A stretch of DNA of 64,000 nt from Anthoceros angustus. Its lineage: Eukaryota > Streptophyta > Anthocerotopsida > Anthocerotales > Anthocerotaceae. Below the pieces are notes generated by a model that saw only the letters and a program-made list of their open reading frames with translations, had not been told where the DNA came from and did no database searches. Shown here piece after piece: positions 12,151 to 23,722 of this stretch. The translations under genes were made by a program, and so were the position numbers. The stretch is taken from assembly GCA_010909165.1 (NCBI GenBank), contig MU008159.1, positions 1,674,001 to 1,738,000 on the forward strand, given 5' to 3'. Each line of letters starts with the position of its first letter. Positions within the stretch are counted from its first letter, which is position 1.

Positions 12151-12539
12151 CAGCAGCGCTCTTGCCCATGTCACTTAGGCGGAAGGAATCTCAAACTTGC
12201 CTAACGTGGGTTAACTAGCTGGTTGAAGGTTAGGTTAGGTTTCGTTATAGCCCTTATTTCAAGCGAGCGTTTGGTAATTAACATTGGCGGCTACTATAAC
12301 GGGTTAAACACGCCACCATAATCATGTATGCATATTTTAACGTTCAAACACGGATGGACAAACTCCATAGTACGCAGCACTTCTTCGTCTCATAGTTGCG
12401 GACCAGCTCAAGTTTGAAGGAGCGGTGAAATGCGAGCGCTTCTCCATCCTACTCGTGCGGTCGGAGTCGGGCGAATGGAAGGCCATGGCGGCGGCCAGGT
12501 CTCGAAAATGTTTCACGATTGATGTTTTGGTGTAGCCGC

Positions 12540-15500
12540 CGATTCGCCGTCGCGGAAGATTGAGAAGGTGACAATCATGGACACCACTCCGGAGCATGGA
12601 AGGCATCGGAAGGTCTCGTCATCGATACAACTCCGGTTGAAGAAGGGAGAGGAGGTAGGCCAAGCATTACGGATACCACGCCAAATCCGGACATTAGGAA
12701 GCGAGGTGAAGATGGAATGCGACGGTGAAATTGTTTCTTCATCGCTCCATGGAGGAGGTCGGGAATGATGGGTGAATTTTGCGGGGAAGGAGGATGCGGG
12801 CACGAACACCACGGTGGCATCCGAGCCGAGCCTTTCACGTAATCCTCGAGTCCACATTGTCCGGTGAAGCGTAGACATTATCCAAGCCGGAGATTGAAGA
12901 GGACCATGAAGGCATGCGTTGAAGAAATACACAACGCATGGTCTTAGCATTCTTTGTGCGCAGTTGTTTCTTTGCAATTGGGAAAGAAGAATATAGAGAG
13001 CCTCGGATATCGCTTCTTGGGATTGCCTCGAGCAGGAAATATATTTGCAAGGATTGCTCGAGGTAGAACAAGCAACCTATCTTTTCAATGTTCTCAATTT
13101 TCTCACAGGAGACAAGAGTTGCAATGTTGTGTCGAAGTTTCGAAAAGTGTTACGCATTGGATGGCGAGGTATGAACATTTGAAGCAGTACTAACGAACAC
13201 ACCATGGTCATCGAATTGAAGTTCCAAGGACGCGTGGCAAGATCATGTTCGGAATGCATTGCTTGGATGGAAAAGTTTTTCAAGCTAACGGTGAGCATGC
13301 CCAATGTTTGATTTTCAACTTGCGATTCATATACCAAAGGAGAGATATTCCGGGACTACAAACGGGAGGTTTCAAGAGTGGTTGACCAACGTCTCATTCT
13401 CACTTACATGCCTTATGGAAGAAACATTTTCCAAAAGTGAAGATACCAAAGTGTAGTCGTTTTCAAAATCGTCCAATGCGAAACGTTGAAGACAGCCATC
13501 GAGATGACCAGCAACCGACAAGAACAAGGTATTTCATATCCAGAGTTTCCTTTTTGACTTCCATGGAATCATGAGCACTCCAACGCCTCTTGTCTCGTGC
13601 TTGTGCTCGCCCACCGTGCGCGCGCGCGCGCACGTGCGCGCTGGCTCGCGCATTCACACAGGAGGTAGGCGGGGAAAGTGCGCGCGCCGCGCGCGCGCCG
13701 CGCGCGCGGTGCGCGCGCGCGCGCCGCGCGCGCGCGGCGCGCGCGCGCGGCGCGCGCGCGCGCGCGGTGCGCGCGCCGCGCGCGCGCGCACGTGCGCGCG
13801 CGCCGCGCGCGCGCGCACGTGCGCCAGCGGTCATGCGGCCGTCGCGGACCAAGGACAACGTTCGACCATGTGATCCATTTTATCTGAGGTCCATGAGCGG
13901 CATCTTCGTGAACATCGGTCGGCGATCAAGCGAGCGACTAAAACTTGCAAAACATCGTTTGAAGTGTAAAAAGGCCGAGCAAATACATTGGAATGGCGAT
14001 AGGCAGGATGGACCAAAGCAAGGAGCTCCACATTTTCCCTGCCCCTCAAAGGATTTTGCGATGGTCTCATCCGGGTCCATGTTGTGGGTTGTTTGGTATA
14101 CAACAACATTATGAAGACCAGGGTGTATGTGAACTTCCCGAATATTCGGAACGACGCCAACTTAACTATTCATATCATCCAGGATGTTATTCTCACCTAT
14201 GAGATGGTTCTGCCGAAGACGTTTTACTTGCAACTGGACAACACGGCCAGAGAAAACAAGAATATGTTGTTGTTTGCATACTTGTCGAGAAGCGGGTCTT
14301 CGATAAGGTGAAGGTGGGCTTCCTTCTTGTCGGGCACACACATGATGCAGTTGACCAAATGTTCTCGTGCTTTTCTAAAAGTCTCAAGCACAAAAAAGCA
14401 ATGTCACTCGAAACCCTTATGAGTTTGATTCATCGCTTATACACCCAATCCAGTGAAAATGGTTTAGGTGGCCGATTTCGAGCTTTATCGGCCCAATGGG
14501 ATGGGTAAAAGAGGACACGAGATGCGGTAAGAATTTGCACAATCATAGTTATCGACATCAATTCAAAATTTCAAGGGAAGAAAGAGGCGATAGATTCTTC
14601 GTGGCAAGGCACTTTCTACTTGTTCATTGGGAACCGTTGGAGGGTTTGGAGTTCCTTGAGAATACAAAGCAGATATAAGGGGCGCCTTTATGTCCACTTC
14701 AATGCATGGCAAACCCGCGGACGCGACCGCATAAATCATTGGAGCCATTAGGAAAGCCCTCGAAGAACCGATGCAAAAATATCTATCTGGAAGACAAAGT
14801 ATGGTGGAACTCGTTGGGCATCATCTGATATTTGCGACAAAATCGAGGAGGAGTCCATCGAGATCTTCAAAAGCATGGGAGTGGTACAACAGGACGAGGC
14901 CGGAACTTAAATCCCATCGACGTTCGGATGTCTTTGTCATTCGGCTCAGTTCGCGAACCACGCAACGTCACATGTATGTCGGAATTTTAGGCCACGGGGC
15001 CGCGCCATCGAGTTGGCGAGATTCGATGGGGATGTGTCCGAGATCGACGAGGCCATATGATTGCATCCCATGTGAGAGACGATCGAGCAGGCCTTTGGAT
15101 TGCAGTGGAAGACTTGGATTTCTTATGTGACGAACCTTACCTAGTTGTCCAGTGGTGGGTGACAGAGAATAGCAATGCGTTTGAGGGAAGGTACCTACCA
15201 GAGGAGATATTGGCTCCACACAACAGTGATAGAGAGGGTTTGCGACAACGGAGGAAGCGACCCAAGCACCTGGATCGATTGTTGATATCGGAGACATTTA
15301 TTTTGGCATACGGGTTCTCGTTTGCAAGGGATAGCACTCTACAAGTCCGTACACAGGAGCTTATCAAGACAAAGCTGTTCGAACTTCAACATCTACCAGC
15401 CGTGGAAGAAGGTAACAGGGTTGAAGATAACATGACTGACCACCAAGTTCCAGAGGGAGATGCATTGGAGGAAAATGATGATTTGGACGAAAATCGCAGA

Positions 15501-15697
15501 AATCAGGGTGGTGTAGTTTGCCAAGCGCGCGCTGGTGATGCGAGACATCCGACTTCCAGTTCAGCACCAATCGCGACAAGAACCCGCGGCAGAGGCAACG
15601 GAACCGGGACGGCTACTGGTGCTTTTGAAGGCATGTTTGATGATGATCCGGCACAAGGTCACCGTCGAAGGAGACGGAAACACCGTAGAGGATAGAA
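12540..15697 (+). pseudogene. DUF7869-like transposon protein gene, frameshifted and interrupted by a GC array
   Basis: The clearest part is 14,084-14,508, in two overlapping frames. The first gives NFPNIRNDANLTIHIIQ, LQLDNTARENKNM; the second gives KVGFLLVGHTHDAVDQMFSCFSKSL. From memory these motifs are typical of DUF7869 proteins, whose conserved Asp and His residues suggest a nuclease-like fold. Upstream traces (13,380-13,560: a basic Lys-rich segment; 13,880-14,000: a KLAKHRLKCKKAEQIH stretch) fit the N-terminal half, with array 5 lying between them. The C-terminal part, 15,057-15,697, has a FEGRYLPEEIL segment and ends in a Gly/Arg-rich tail. Several frameshifts and stops make it non-functional as read. 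It is probably the element's main transposition protein, by inference from the family's occurrence in repeats. Confidence 0.65.
13616..13825. repeat. GC array 5, inside the DUF7869-like gene
   Basis: About 210 bp of GCGCGCCGCGC, GGTGCGCG and GCACGTGCGC modules, with one 37-bp interruption near 13,641-13,677. Unlike arrays 1-4 it has no ACAAGTG or CATGCGC links and is dominated by GCCGC steps, so it arose separately or diverged by another route. Confidence 0.85.
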
Positions 15698-17070
15698 AGG
15701 TGATAGGGTATTCTTCGTAGCTTTAGGGCATAGGGTAGATAGATGAGGCGTGTCTATGTGGACGTCCGCCGATTTGTGCAACTTCTTATGTCGTCTGGGC
15801 TTCCGCCACATCCACAGACCTCCAAGAAGACATATTTCCTCAGTCGAATGATGTATTTCGCACTCGTTTTGCCTTGTGCGCGCACAAGTTTGCGCATACC
15901 CTTGTTTAGTCGCGCACTTACGCGCGCCTAGCCCTTACTTGGTATACAAAAACATATAGAACCACACAAATTGCAGAAACTACTGACATGCCGAAATTAT
16001 GGAAGAATTCGGTCCGCCCTTCATCACACCGACAAAGTATCCATGCACCACGAGTGCAAGGCGCCATCGAGTTGGCGAGATTCGATGGGGATGTGTCCGA
16101 GATCGACGAGGCCATATGATTGCAGTCCCATGTGAGATGACGACGATCAACAGGCCTTTCGGATTGCGTGGAAGACTTGGATTTCTTATGTGACGAACCT
16201 TACCTAGTTGTCCGGGTGGGTGACAGAGAATAGCAATGCGTTTGAGGGAAGGTACCTACCGAGGAGATATTGGCTCCACACAATGTTGATAGAGAGGGTT
16301 TGCGACAACGGAGGAAGCGACCCAAGCACCTGGATCGATTGATATCGGAGACATTTATTTTGGCATCGGGTTCTCGTTTGCAAGGGATAGCACTCTACAA
16401 GTCCGCATACGTGAGCTTATCAAGACAAAGCTATTCGAACTTCAACATCTACCACCGTGGAAGAAGGTAATAGGTTGAAGATAACAGATGACCACCAAGT
16501 TCCGAGGAGATGCATTGGAGGAAAATGATGATTTGGACGAAAATCCAAATAAGGGTGGTGTAGTTCAAGCGGCTGGTGATGAGAGACATCCGACTTCGAA
16601 GACCAATCGCACAAGAACCCGGCAGAGGCAACGGAACCGGACTGGTGCTTTTGAAGGCATGTTTGATGATGATCCGGCACAAGGTCACCGTCGAGACGGA
16701 AACACCGTAGAGGATAGAAAGGTGATAGGGTATTCTTCGTAGCTTTAGGGCATAGGGTAGATAGATGAGGCTGTCTATGTGGACGTCCGCCGACGATTTG
16801 TGCAACTTATGTCGCCCTGGCTTCCGCCACATCCACAGACCTCCAAGAAGACATATTTCCTGATGTATTTCGACTGCTCGCCAGTGCGCGACAAGTTTGC
16901 GATACCCTTGTTTAGCGCGCACTTATGCGCCTAGCCCCCACTTGGTATACAAAACATATAGAACCACACAAATTGAAACTATGACATGCCGAAATTATGG
17001 AAGAATTCGGTCACAGCCCTTCATCACACCGACAAAGTATCCATGCACACGAGTGCAAGGCGCCATCGGT
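15006..17070. repeat. tandem duplication (~1.05 kb) of the 3' end of the DUF7869-like gene
   Basis: 15,006-16,061 and 16,062-17,070 both start with GCGCCATCGAGTTGGCGAG or its truncated form and run to ATCCATGCACCACGAGTGCAAG or a close variant. The second copy is about 48 bp shorter through many deletions of 1-10 bases, which break the C-terminal frame that is open in the first copy. Confidence 0.85.
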
Positions 17071-17179
17071 GGAAATGACCGGACGAAGTGGTCCGGGCCG
17101 AGAATGCGAATCCGATGGATGAACACCTACAAAACCAACAAAACCAGCCCAACCGGTTTTGGCGGAATAGGTTGGGATT

Positions 17180-17229
17180 TTTCCAAAACCCCTTTTGACA
17201 GGAGAAACCCCTTTCGGAGCAGAGCTGTT
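17180..17229 (-). repeat. right terminal inverted repeat of the 16 kb element
   Basis: Plus-strand GGAGAAACCCC followed by TTTCGGAGCAGAGCTG is the inverted counterpart of the left end. The TTAG after it matches the TTAG before the left end. Confidence 0.55.
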
Positions 17230-17233
17230 TTAG

Positions 17234-17690
17234 GCATGTTCCAAAGTTGACAAAGAGCATGATTAGCGAGACGGTTGGATGATCTTTGGTTACCTTCTTG
17301 GTTTGGGGATCACTCTTGGAAGATCTCCAAAGGTTCTCTTATGTTAGCTCGTGGATCGAAGTGTGGCACTTTGTACTCACTTGAGGTAAACATCAAAGAT
17401 CATGTGATCACATGTATGAGCGGAACAAATGTTTCCTTGTGGCATTGCCGGTTAGGACATATGTCTCAGAAGGGAATGAAGGTTTTATCTCGTTCTGGTT
17501 ATATCCCTGTTCTTAACTTCTCTTTTCTTTCGATGTGTGAGCACTGTTTATATGGGAAACAGACAAAATCATCACATCGAACAAGAGGTAAAGGTAGGAG
17601 TAAACCTCTTGAGTTGGTTCACAGTGATGTATGTGGACCTATGCCTACTGCATCATTAGGCGGTGCCTCCTATTTTGTCACTTTCAAGGA
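17234..17690 (+). pseudogene. Ty1/copia retrotransposon, resumed middle part (pre-integrase and start of integrase)
   Basis: Resumes with HVPKLTKSMIS at the end of the insertion. It shows the GAG-pre-integrase zinc motif: FGDHSWKISKGSL, then LWHCRLGHMSQKGM, and the CEHCLYGK Cys pair. The integrase start PLELVHSDVCGPM carries the first catalytic Asp. Similarity ends at SYFVTF near 17,685, where a purine-rich tract begins. The rest of integrase, reverse transcriptase and RNase H are absent from the window. An in-frame stop lies near 17,275. Confidence 0.88.
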
Positions 17691-17803
17691 GGAGGAGGGG
17701 GAGAGAGAAAAGAAGAGGAGTAAGGAAAGGGGGAGAGAGGAAAGAAGAGGAGGGGGAGATGGGAAGAAGGAGGAGGGGAAGAGGGGAAGGAAGAGGAGCA
17801 AGC
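17686..17803. repeat. GGA/GAAG-rich purine tract at the copia breakpoint
   Basis: About 118 bases that are nearly all A and G on the plus strand (GGAGGAGGGGGAGAGAG-type). They extend the copia frame as Glu/Lys/Arg codons but have no copia counterpart. Confidence 0.8.
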
Positions 17804-18195
17804 CCGTTCCATGCTGTGATTTCAAGCAAAGACCCGCTCCATGCTGTGATTTCCTATCTCAATTTTTCAGTTGATGCATAACTAGTGTGACATGACGATG
17901 GTGAAGGGATGGTGACAGGGCAGGATCATGTGTATAGCCGCTAGCAGATCTTGTACTTGTAGAGCATTGCGAGGTCAGACCAAGACCCGTTCCAATGTTG
18001 TGATTTTCTCTCTCAAATTTTCAGTTGATGCATAACTAGACTGTGATGTGACGTTAGAGAAGGCGATGGTAGCAGGGCGAGGTCTCATGTAAACGTAAAG
18101 CTGCAAGTAGCTACAAGGTGAGGCCAAGACCCGTTCCATGCTGTGACTTTCTCTCTCAAATTTCCAGCCGATGAATAACCAGACTGTGATGTATT
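17803..18195. repeat. three ~150 bp tandem repeats
   Basis: Copies start near 17,830, 17,980 and 18,126. Each has GACCCGTTCCATGCTGTGA or a close variant, TCTCTCAAATTTTCAG and TTGATGCATAACTAG (the last diverged in copy 3), then a GATGGTG-containing spacer. A partial extra copy of the start is at 17,803. Non-coding; origin unknown. From 18,195 to 18,680 I see nothing further. Confidence 0.7.
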
Positions 18196-18683
18196 TGCAT
18201 GTTGTTCTCGTAGGAAGAGTGTGTTTATGCCACGACGTGCGAGCTACTCTCTCCTATTGTTTATTGGTTTGCACCTATACTTGCATATTTGATTTGTTTG
18301 CTTGGTTGTCTGTTGAGGAAGTGCTCATATGAATACAAATACTTACCTCATGCTACAGGGGATAGCCTGGTAGGTAGCAAATGAGGGTTATATGTTCCTT
18401 GACAGGCTGCCTCCCTCATAAACCTTCGTCTTGTACAATGCTTAGGGAACACCATAGGAAAATTTTGGTCCGGCCAGTAAGCAGGAATGTTTGAGTTAGG
18501 GTTTCTAATCGTCATGTCCCATGCTTGTGAAAGCAGTCAGTTCTGGTTGGATTTATTAGGCGACTGGACACGAAATGCTAGAGAGGTGTGTCTAATATTG
18601 CAACCCTTCAGATCTATGCGTTAAATGTTTGGACTCCACCAGCGGCATTTCATGTCTCCATGCTCTATAGTAGCGCTAGTGAT

Positions 18684-19181
18684 CTAAGTCTGGGATTCCC
18701 TACATGAAGGTAAAGATTCTGAACATGACTTGAGTTCTAGATCAATTCTAGACAGGAATTCTGCAACTTGGGCTGTGTTCTGACTAATTTGAGATGTTCC
18801 TGCAACAAAACTTGATTGAGAGAGGGCATCATGATCATCAATTCTGTCTCTCAAGATTTCTTGGTGGAGCAACGGCTTAGCTAAGGTTTGCTCAATTCGT
18901 TCCTCAGCAGCAGTTAGTCTATTGTCCCTGGTTCTTGTCGTGGATGCCTGATTGCTGGGAGTTGGTGTAGGATCGGAGGTGGCGCTTGGAAGTTGATAAG
19001 CGCCTAGTATCAATTTGACGGATCGCCCGAGGTCAGCCTGGTAGCGACGACCGGAATCGATGTTTTGGTTCCTCCTCGCGCAACGAGCCAGGAATAGGGC
19101 ATGCGCCTGAGAATTGTAGCGCCGTCTCCTCTCTGCCCGCGCATGCCCAGCAATACTAGAGCGTCTGTCAGCAAAGCACAA
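18684..19181 (-). CDS. hypothetical protein, 165 aa, possibly a transposon remnant
   Basis: A single open frame starting MCFADRRSSIAGHARAERR. The N-terminal 60 residues are very Arg-rich with an AHALFLARCARRN stretch; the middle is Ser/Thr/Pro-rich. The C-terminal ~70 residues are predicted helical with a heptad-like pattern (RLTAAEERIEQTLAKPLLHQ and VAEFLSRIDLELKS). It is not recognised. It lies downstream of, and on the same strand as, the host gene that ends near 23 kb, but no splice link is visible. A chance ORF or the tail of an old element is as likely as a gene. From 19,182 to 19,680 nothing is seen. Confidence 0.25.
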   Translation of the reverse strand: MCFADRRSSIAGHARAERRRRYNSQAHALFLARCARRNQNIDSGRRYQADLGRSVKLILGAYQLPSATSDPTPTPSNQASTTRTRDNRLTAAEERIEQTLAKPLLHQEILRDRIDDHDALSQSSFVAGTSQISQNTAQVAEFLSRIDLELKSCSESLPSCRESQT

Positions 19182-19679
19182 GGTCGGGGTAGCTAGCTTC
19201 GTAGAGATCGAGGATATATAGAATCCAAAGAAGAGCCTGGAAGAAGGAGGGGTGGTAGACCCGTACGCCTTTTACTAGTGCCTTGGACTCCTCGATGATA
19301 GCCTCCATGCCCATTCTTAACAGTTAGTAGGCCCTTCCTTATTCTAGACTATGACCTTTTGGGAGTAGTAGGTAGCTTCAGAGTAGACGTCCAGGGAACT
19401 TAGTCTCCCTTGGCTTGGGCCCTCTAGAGGATTATTCCCCATAGCCCCAATGTAGATGGGACTTCCCATCTTTGCATATTTATAAAGTCTCCACATTCTT
19501 ACTATATTTTATAAACATTTTATAAACTTCTTCCCTTCTACCGCAGGAACAACAGGCTTTAGACTCCACGATATCAAGGTACCCTCAAAAATAGGAAGCA
19601 CTCCACTTGCCTCATTTTTCCGTTACAAAAATAAATGACAAATGGAATCCACAAAACACAAAAAATCCTAAATTTCCTA

Positions 19680-22600
19680 TAGCTACGCAAACCCATTGGG
19701 TCGGACTCGCGCCAGGCATGCCAGTAGGTTTCTGGAGCCAACCTTTAAGGGATGTAAAATTAAATTGACAAGAAGTGACCAAAATATATTATATTTTCCA
19801 TATTCTTGTCAAGTAAATAACCATAAAGACATTCCAAAACATGATTTGCATGTGTGCTATGAGCAATAACAATGCCATTGAGGTAAATAGGTAGATATCA
19901 CAGAGACTTTTTTCTTACAAGAGAAAATACTATTGATATATTATCATATTTATTTGAAACAATAAACCATATTCACAATTGCATGTATAATGTTGAACAT
20001 AAAAATTTACACATAGAACAAATTCAGATAGTGCGTTGTATGCATAGTGTGTTGTATGATGTACTATATTATAATATTTTGGACTAAATCCATCTCTCAT
20101 CCACATGAGTAGAAAGTGTATTCATGTGTTCCATTGCCTGTCATTAAACCACCTTATTCCATGTGGCATGCAAGGAATATTACAAAAGTAAGAATGCAAC
20201 ACTTTTGATACTTACGATAATGATTGTCATGCCATAATCTTCGCATCCACGGTGTGTAGTAGACATGCACATGCCGCTATTTCATGGCTCCCCAGTGGAA
20301 ATAGTGCTATATCTAGGATTCAATATGCAAATATAGTTTAGTAATGAAATTTATGAAGTCCATTCCAACTAAATGTGGATAACAACATCATACCACAATG
20401 AAGAAGTTATCATTTGAATCACTAACTCAAAACAAAAGTAGATACCTTACTTTACTATACATAGAAAAGTATATATTAATATTTTAGTAAAAGGTATATA
20501 TCAACACAAAAATTGAAATGTAAAGCATACCTTATACACATATATTCATGACACACAAATATACTCCTTAATATAACATCTCTAAAATTGATGTATAAAT
20601 CAACACACTAAAATAAAATGTAGAACGACCTTTTGCACATATATTCATGACACAGATGTCTTGCTTAATAACAACTCTAGAATTGGTGACATAATTCCAC
20701 GTCTAGTATCAAGCTAGCATTCTTGATGTAGACTTTCTTTGCTGGCTAGGAGGAAAATGTATTGATAAGGCGTGATTATATGAGAATGTGTCGATGTTGG
20801 TGTAGGCTAGTAAAGTAGATTTAAGTAAGTATATGAATCTCCACTAGCATATTAAAAATATAATCTATTCATATAAATATTAAAGATGAGGATATTTTAC
20901 GTAAGAAACTTGCCTCTAATAGATCATTACTTTGGTTGTCACTTTTGTTTTGATTCATTGTCCCATGAGAATTACGATTACTTTAGCTAAGAATGTGAAT
21001 ATTAGTTTCTTAGCACTATAGGAAATTATTTACTAATTTGGTACAAAAATAAATTAAGGCAAGTTGCTTAAATACCCTTTTGTGAAATAGGAGAAAACAT
21101 AAATGTTCTCTCATGAATTTAAGAATTAGAGTCAAAATTGGTAATTGTCCTTTGAAGTTTCCACATGTTCTTTGTTCAAAATAGGATATATTTATCCACA
21201 TAATCCTATATTTATCCACATAGTCAATAAATTGGAATGAAGTTAAACAAAAATAAAAAGTTAAAGGTATAGAGAAAACATAGATGGCATGGTCAACCTT
21301 ACTTGTACAAGTTTGTGAATTCGTTTTGAGTTGAAGCCAAATATGATTCCACTTTATCTTGTGTGTGAGGCATGTGCTCGGGATCTATAGCTAAACCCAT
21401 TGGGTCGGACTCGCGCCGAGGCATGGATGGGTTTGGAGCCAACCTTTAAGGGATGTAAAATTAAATTGACAAGAAGTGACCAAAATATATTATATTTTCC
21501 ATATTCTTGTCAAGTAAATAACCATAAAGACATTCCAAAACATGATTTGCATGTGTGCTATGAGCAATAACAATGCCATTGAGGTAAATAGGTAGATATC
21601 ACAGGAGACTTTTTTTCTTACAAGAGAAAATACTATTGATATATTATCATATTTATTTGAAACAATAAACCATATTCACAATTGCATGTATAATGTTGAA
21701 CATAAAAATTTACACATAGAACAAATTCGGATAGTCGTTGTATGCATAGTGTGTTGTATGATGTACTATATTATAATATTTTGGACTAAATCCATCTCTC
21801 ATCCACATGAGTAGAAAGTGTATTCATGTGTTCCATTGCCTGTCATTAAACCACCTTATTCCATGTGGCATGCAAGGAATATTACAAAAGTAAGAATGCA
21901 ACACTTTTGATACTTACGATAATGATTGTCATGCCATAATCTTCGCATCCACGGTGTGTAGTAGACATGCACATGCCGCTATTTCATGGCTCCCCAGTGG
22001 AAATAGTGCTATATCTAGGATTCAATATGCAAATATAGTTTAGTAATGAAATTTATGAAGTCCATTCCAACTAAATGTGGATAACAACATCATACCACAA
22101 TGAAGAAGTTATCATTTGAATCACTAACTCAAAACAAAAAGTAGATACCTTACTTTACTATACATAGAAAAAGTATATATTAATATTTTAGTAAAAAGGT
22201 ATATATCAACACAAAAAATTGAAATGTAAAGCATACCTTATACACATATATTCATGACACACAAATATACTCCTTAATATAACATCTCTAAAATTGATGT
22301 ATAAATCAACACACTAAAATAAAATGTAGAACGTACCTTTTGCACATATATTCATGACACACAGATGTACTGCTTAATATAACAACTCTAGAATTGGTGA
22401 CATAATTCCACGTCTAGTATCAAGCTAGCATTCTTGATGTAGACTTTCTTTGCTGGCTAGGAGGAAAATGTATTGATAAGACGTGATTATATGAGAATGT
22501 GTCGATGTTGGTGTAGGCTAGTAAAGTAGATTTAAGTAAGTATATGAATCTCCACTAGCATATTAAAAATATAATCTATTCATATAAATATTAAAGATGA

Positions 22601-23105
22601 GGATATTTTACGTAAAGAAACTTGCCTCTAATAGATCATTACTTTGGTTGTCACTTTTTGTTTTGATTCATTGTCCTGCATGAGAATTACGATTACTTTA
22701 GCTAAGAATGTGAATATTAGTTTCTTGCGCACCATAGGAAATTATTTACTAATTTGGTACAAAAATAAATTAAGGCAAGTTGCTTAAATACCCTTTTGTG
22801 AAATAGGAGAAAACATAAATGTTCTCTCATGAATTTAAGAATTAGAGTCAAAATTGGTAATTGTCCTTTGAAGTTTCCACATGTTCTTTGTTCAAAATAG
22901 GATATATTTATCCACATAATCCTATATTTATCCACATAGTCAATAAATTGGAATGAAGTTAAACAAAAAATAAAAAAGTTAAAGGGTATAGAGAAACATA
23001 GATGGCATGGTCAACCTTACTTGTACAAGTTTGTGAATTCGTTTTTGAGTTGAAGCCAAATATGATTCCACTTTATCTTGTGTGTGAGGCATGTGCTCAG
23101 GATCT
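19680..23105. repeat. 1.7 kb AT-rich tandem duplication over the 3' end of the host gene
   Basis: 19,680-21,390 and 21,391-23,105 both begin CCCATTGGGTCGGACTCGCG after an ATCTATAGCT-like boundary and end in the last ~90 bp of the host gene's exon 5 plus its splice donor. The copies differ mainly in homopolymer length (A4 versus A5, A5 versus A6) and in losses of 1-3 bases. Apart from the duplicated exon end the region is AT-rich and non-coding, and is read here as intron or 3' flank. Confidence 0.9.
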
Positions 23106-23722
23106 ATAGCAGCTATGACCTTTTCCACAGTTCTCTTGACAATACTTTTAAATGCCTCCTTACTTAACTTTCCGTCTCTCCAAATGGGTCTTAATATTTC
23201 TTTTACAAATAAAGCTACGGCATTCCTCAAAAGAATTAACCCTTTATCCTTTTTATCATCCTTCTTAGCTTCATCTTTTGTTGGACTAGGATAATACTTG
23301 GACACTCTAAGTTTTTTCTGGTCATTTGATTCAACACCTGGAAGGCCACCTTTATGTGTTTTTTCCTCCTTATCAGCATCATTCTCTTTTGCCATACCTT
23401 CGTGAATGGTAGATATATAAGGTGTGTAATGATTTACAATAGGATCCATATCTTCAAGATTAGTTTTACCAAAGTTATTTGATAAACCATCAAATATACT
23501 GTTGATCTTGCTATCGAAGTCATAATGTGGAGTGAAACTCAAAAGCTTTGTACTTTCAATTGCTTTGGGAAATATGGATAGCGATATATTGTGAGAATAT
23601 GACTCATCTTTTGTCAAATGCTTGTCATTCATATCAAATGGAATTGATAATCCTTTATATTTGAACGACGAGCTATCTTCAGTGAGCTTGTCGATATAAT
23701 TTATGTCATTATTTGGATGGTA
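23021..23722 (-). CDS. host gene exon 5: C-terminal helical domain
   Basis: 234 residues beginning YHPNNDINYID. After a Lys/Asp-rich linker (AKKDDKKDKGL) comes the most conserved part, about residues 165-234 of the exon: ALFVKEILRPIWRDGKLSKE, AFKSIVKRTVEKV and KVESYLASTQKRIHKLVQ. From memory this resembles the C-termini of plant CCCH-38/55 zinc-finger proteins and, in helix layout, SRI-type RNA polymerase II tail binders. No CCCH finger is visible in this gene. The exon ends at CAA|GTAAGG; the expected few last residues lie in an exon I could not locate. Confidence 0.75.

Larger units (their letters stand above)
6360..12180. repeat. three tandem ~1.7-2.1 kb units (non-array part plus array)
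   Basis: Three copies start with GATGGTGCAATCACGAAAAA at about 6,380, 8,334 and 10,463. Each shares ~1.2 kb of unique sequence, including TGGAATGTTGAAGTTGTC or a close variant near 7,195, 9,160 and 11,281. It is followed by an AAGCACCAAGG repeat stretch and copies of a ~113 bp minisatellite, and in the first two by a CGCGCA array. Short, mostly indel differences separate the copies. No convincing protein is encoded. A similar open segment on the minus strand of each copy (for example 9,084-8,632) has no recognisable domain. Confidence 0.75.
1118..17229. mobile_element. ~16.1 kb DNA transposon with terminal inverted repeats, nested in a Ty1/copia element
   Basis: The copia sequence stops at LKDIR (ending 1,117) and resumes at HVPKL (from 17,234), the normal order in such polyproteins. 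The tetranucleotide TTAG lies directly outside both ends (1,114-1,117 and 17,230-17,233), as expected for a target-site duplication of 3-4 bp. The ends are imperfect inverted repeats. The left end has CAGC..TGC..GAA followed by GGGGTTTCTCC (to 1,141). The right end, read on the minus strand, has CAGC..TGC..CGAAA followed by GGGGTTTCTCC (17,189-17,229). Inside are a minus-strand unknown gene, CGCGCA arrays and a DUF7869-like gene. The superfamily is not established: CACTA elements have 3-bp duplications, but no CACTA terminus is visible. Confidence 0.65.

Noticed and set aside
21016-22935. Identical 67-72 aa minus ORFs in both copies of the AT-rich duplication
   Set aside because: They lie in AT-rich non-coding DNA and appear twice only because the segment is duplicated; no domain or codon bias.
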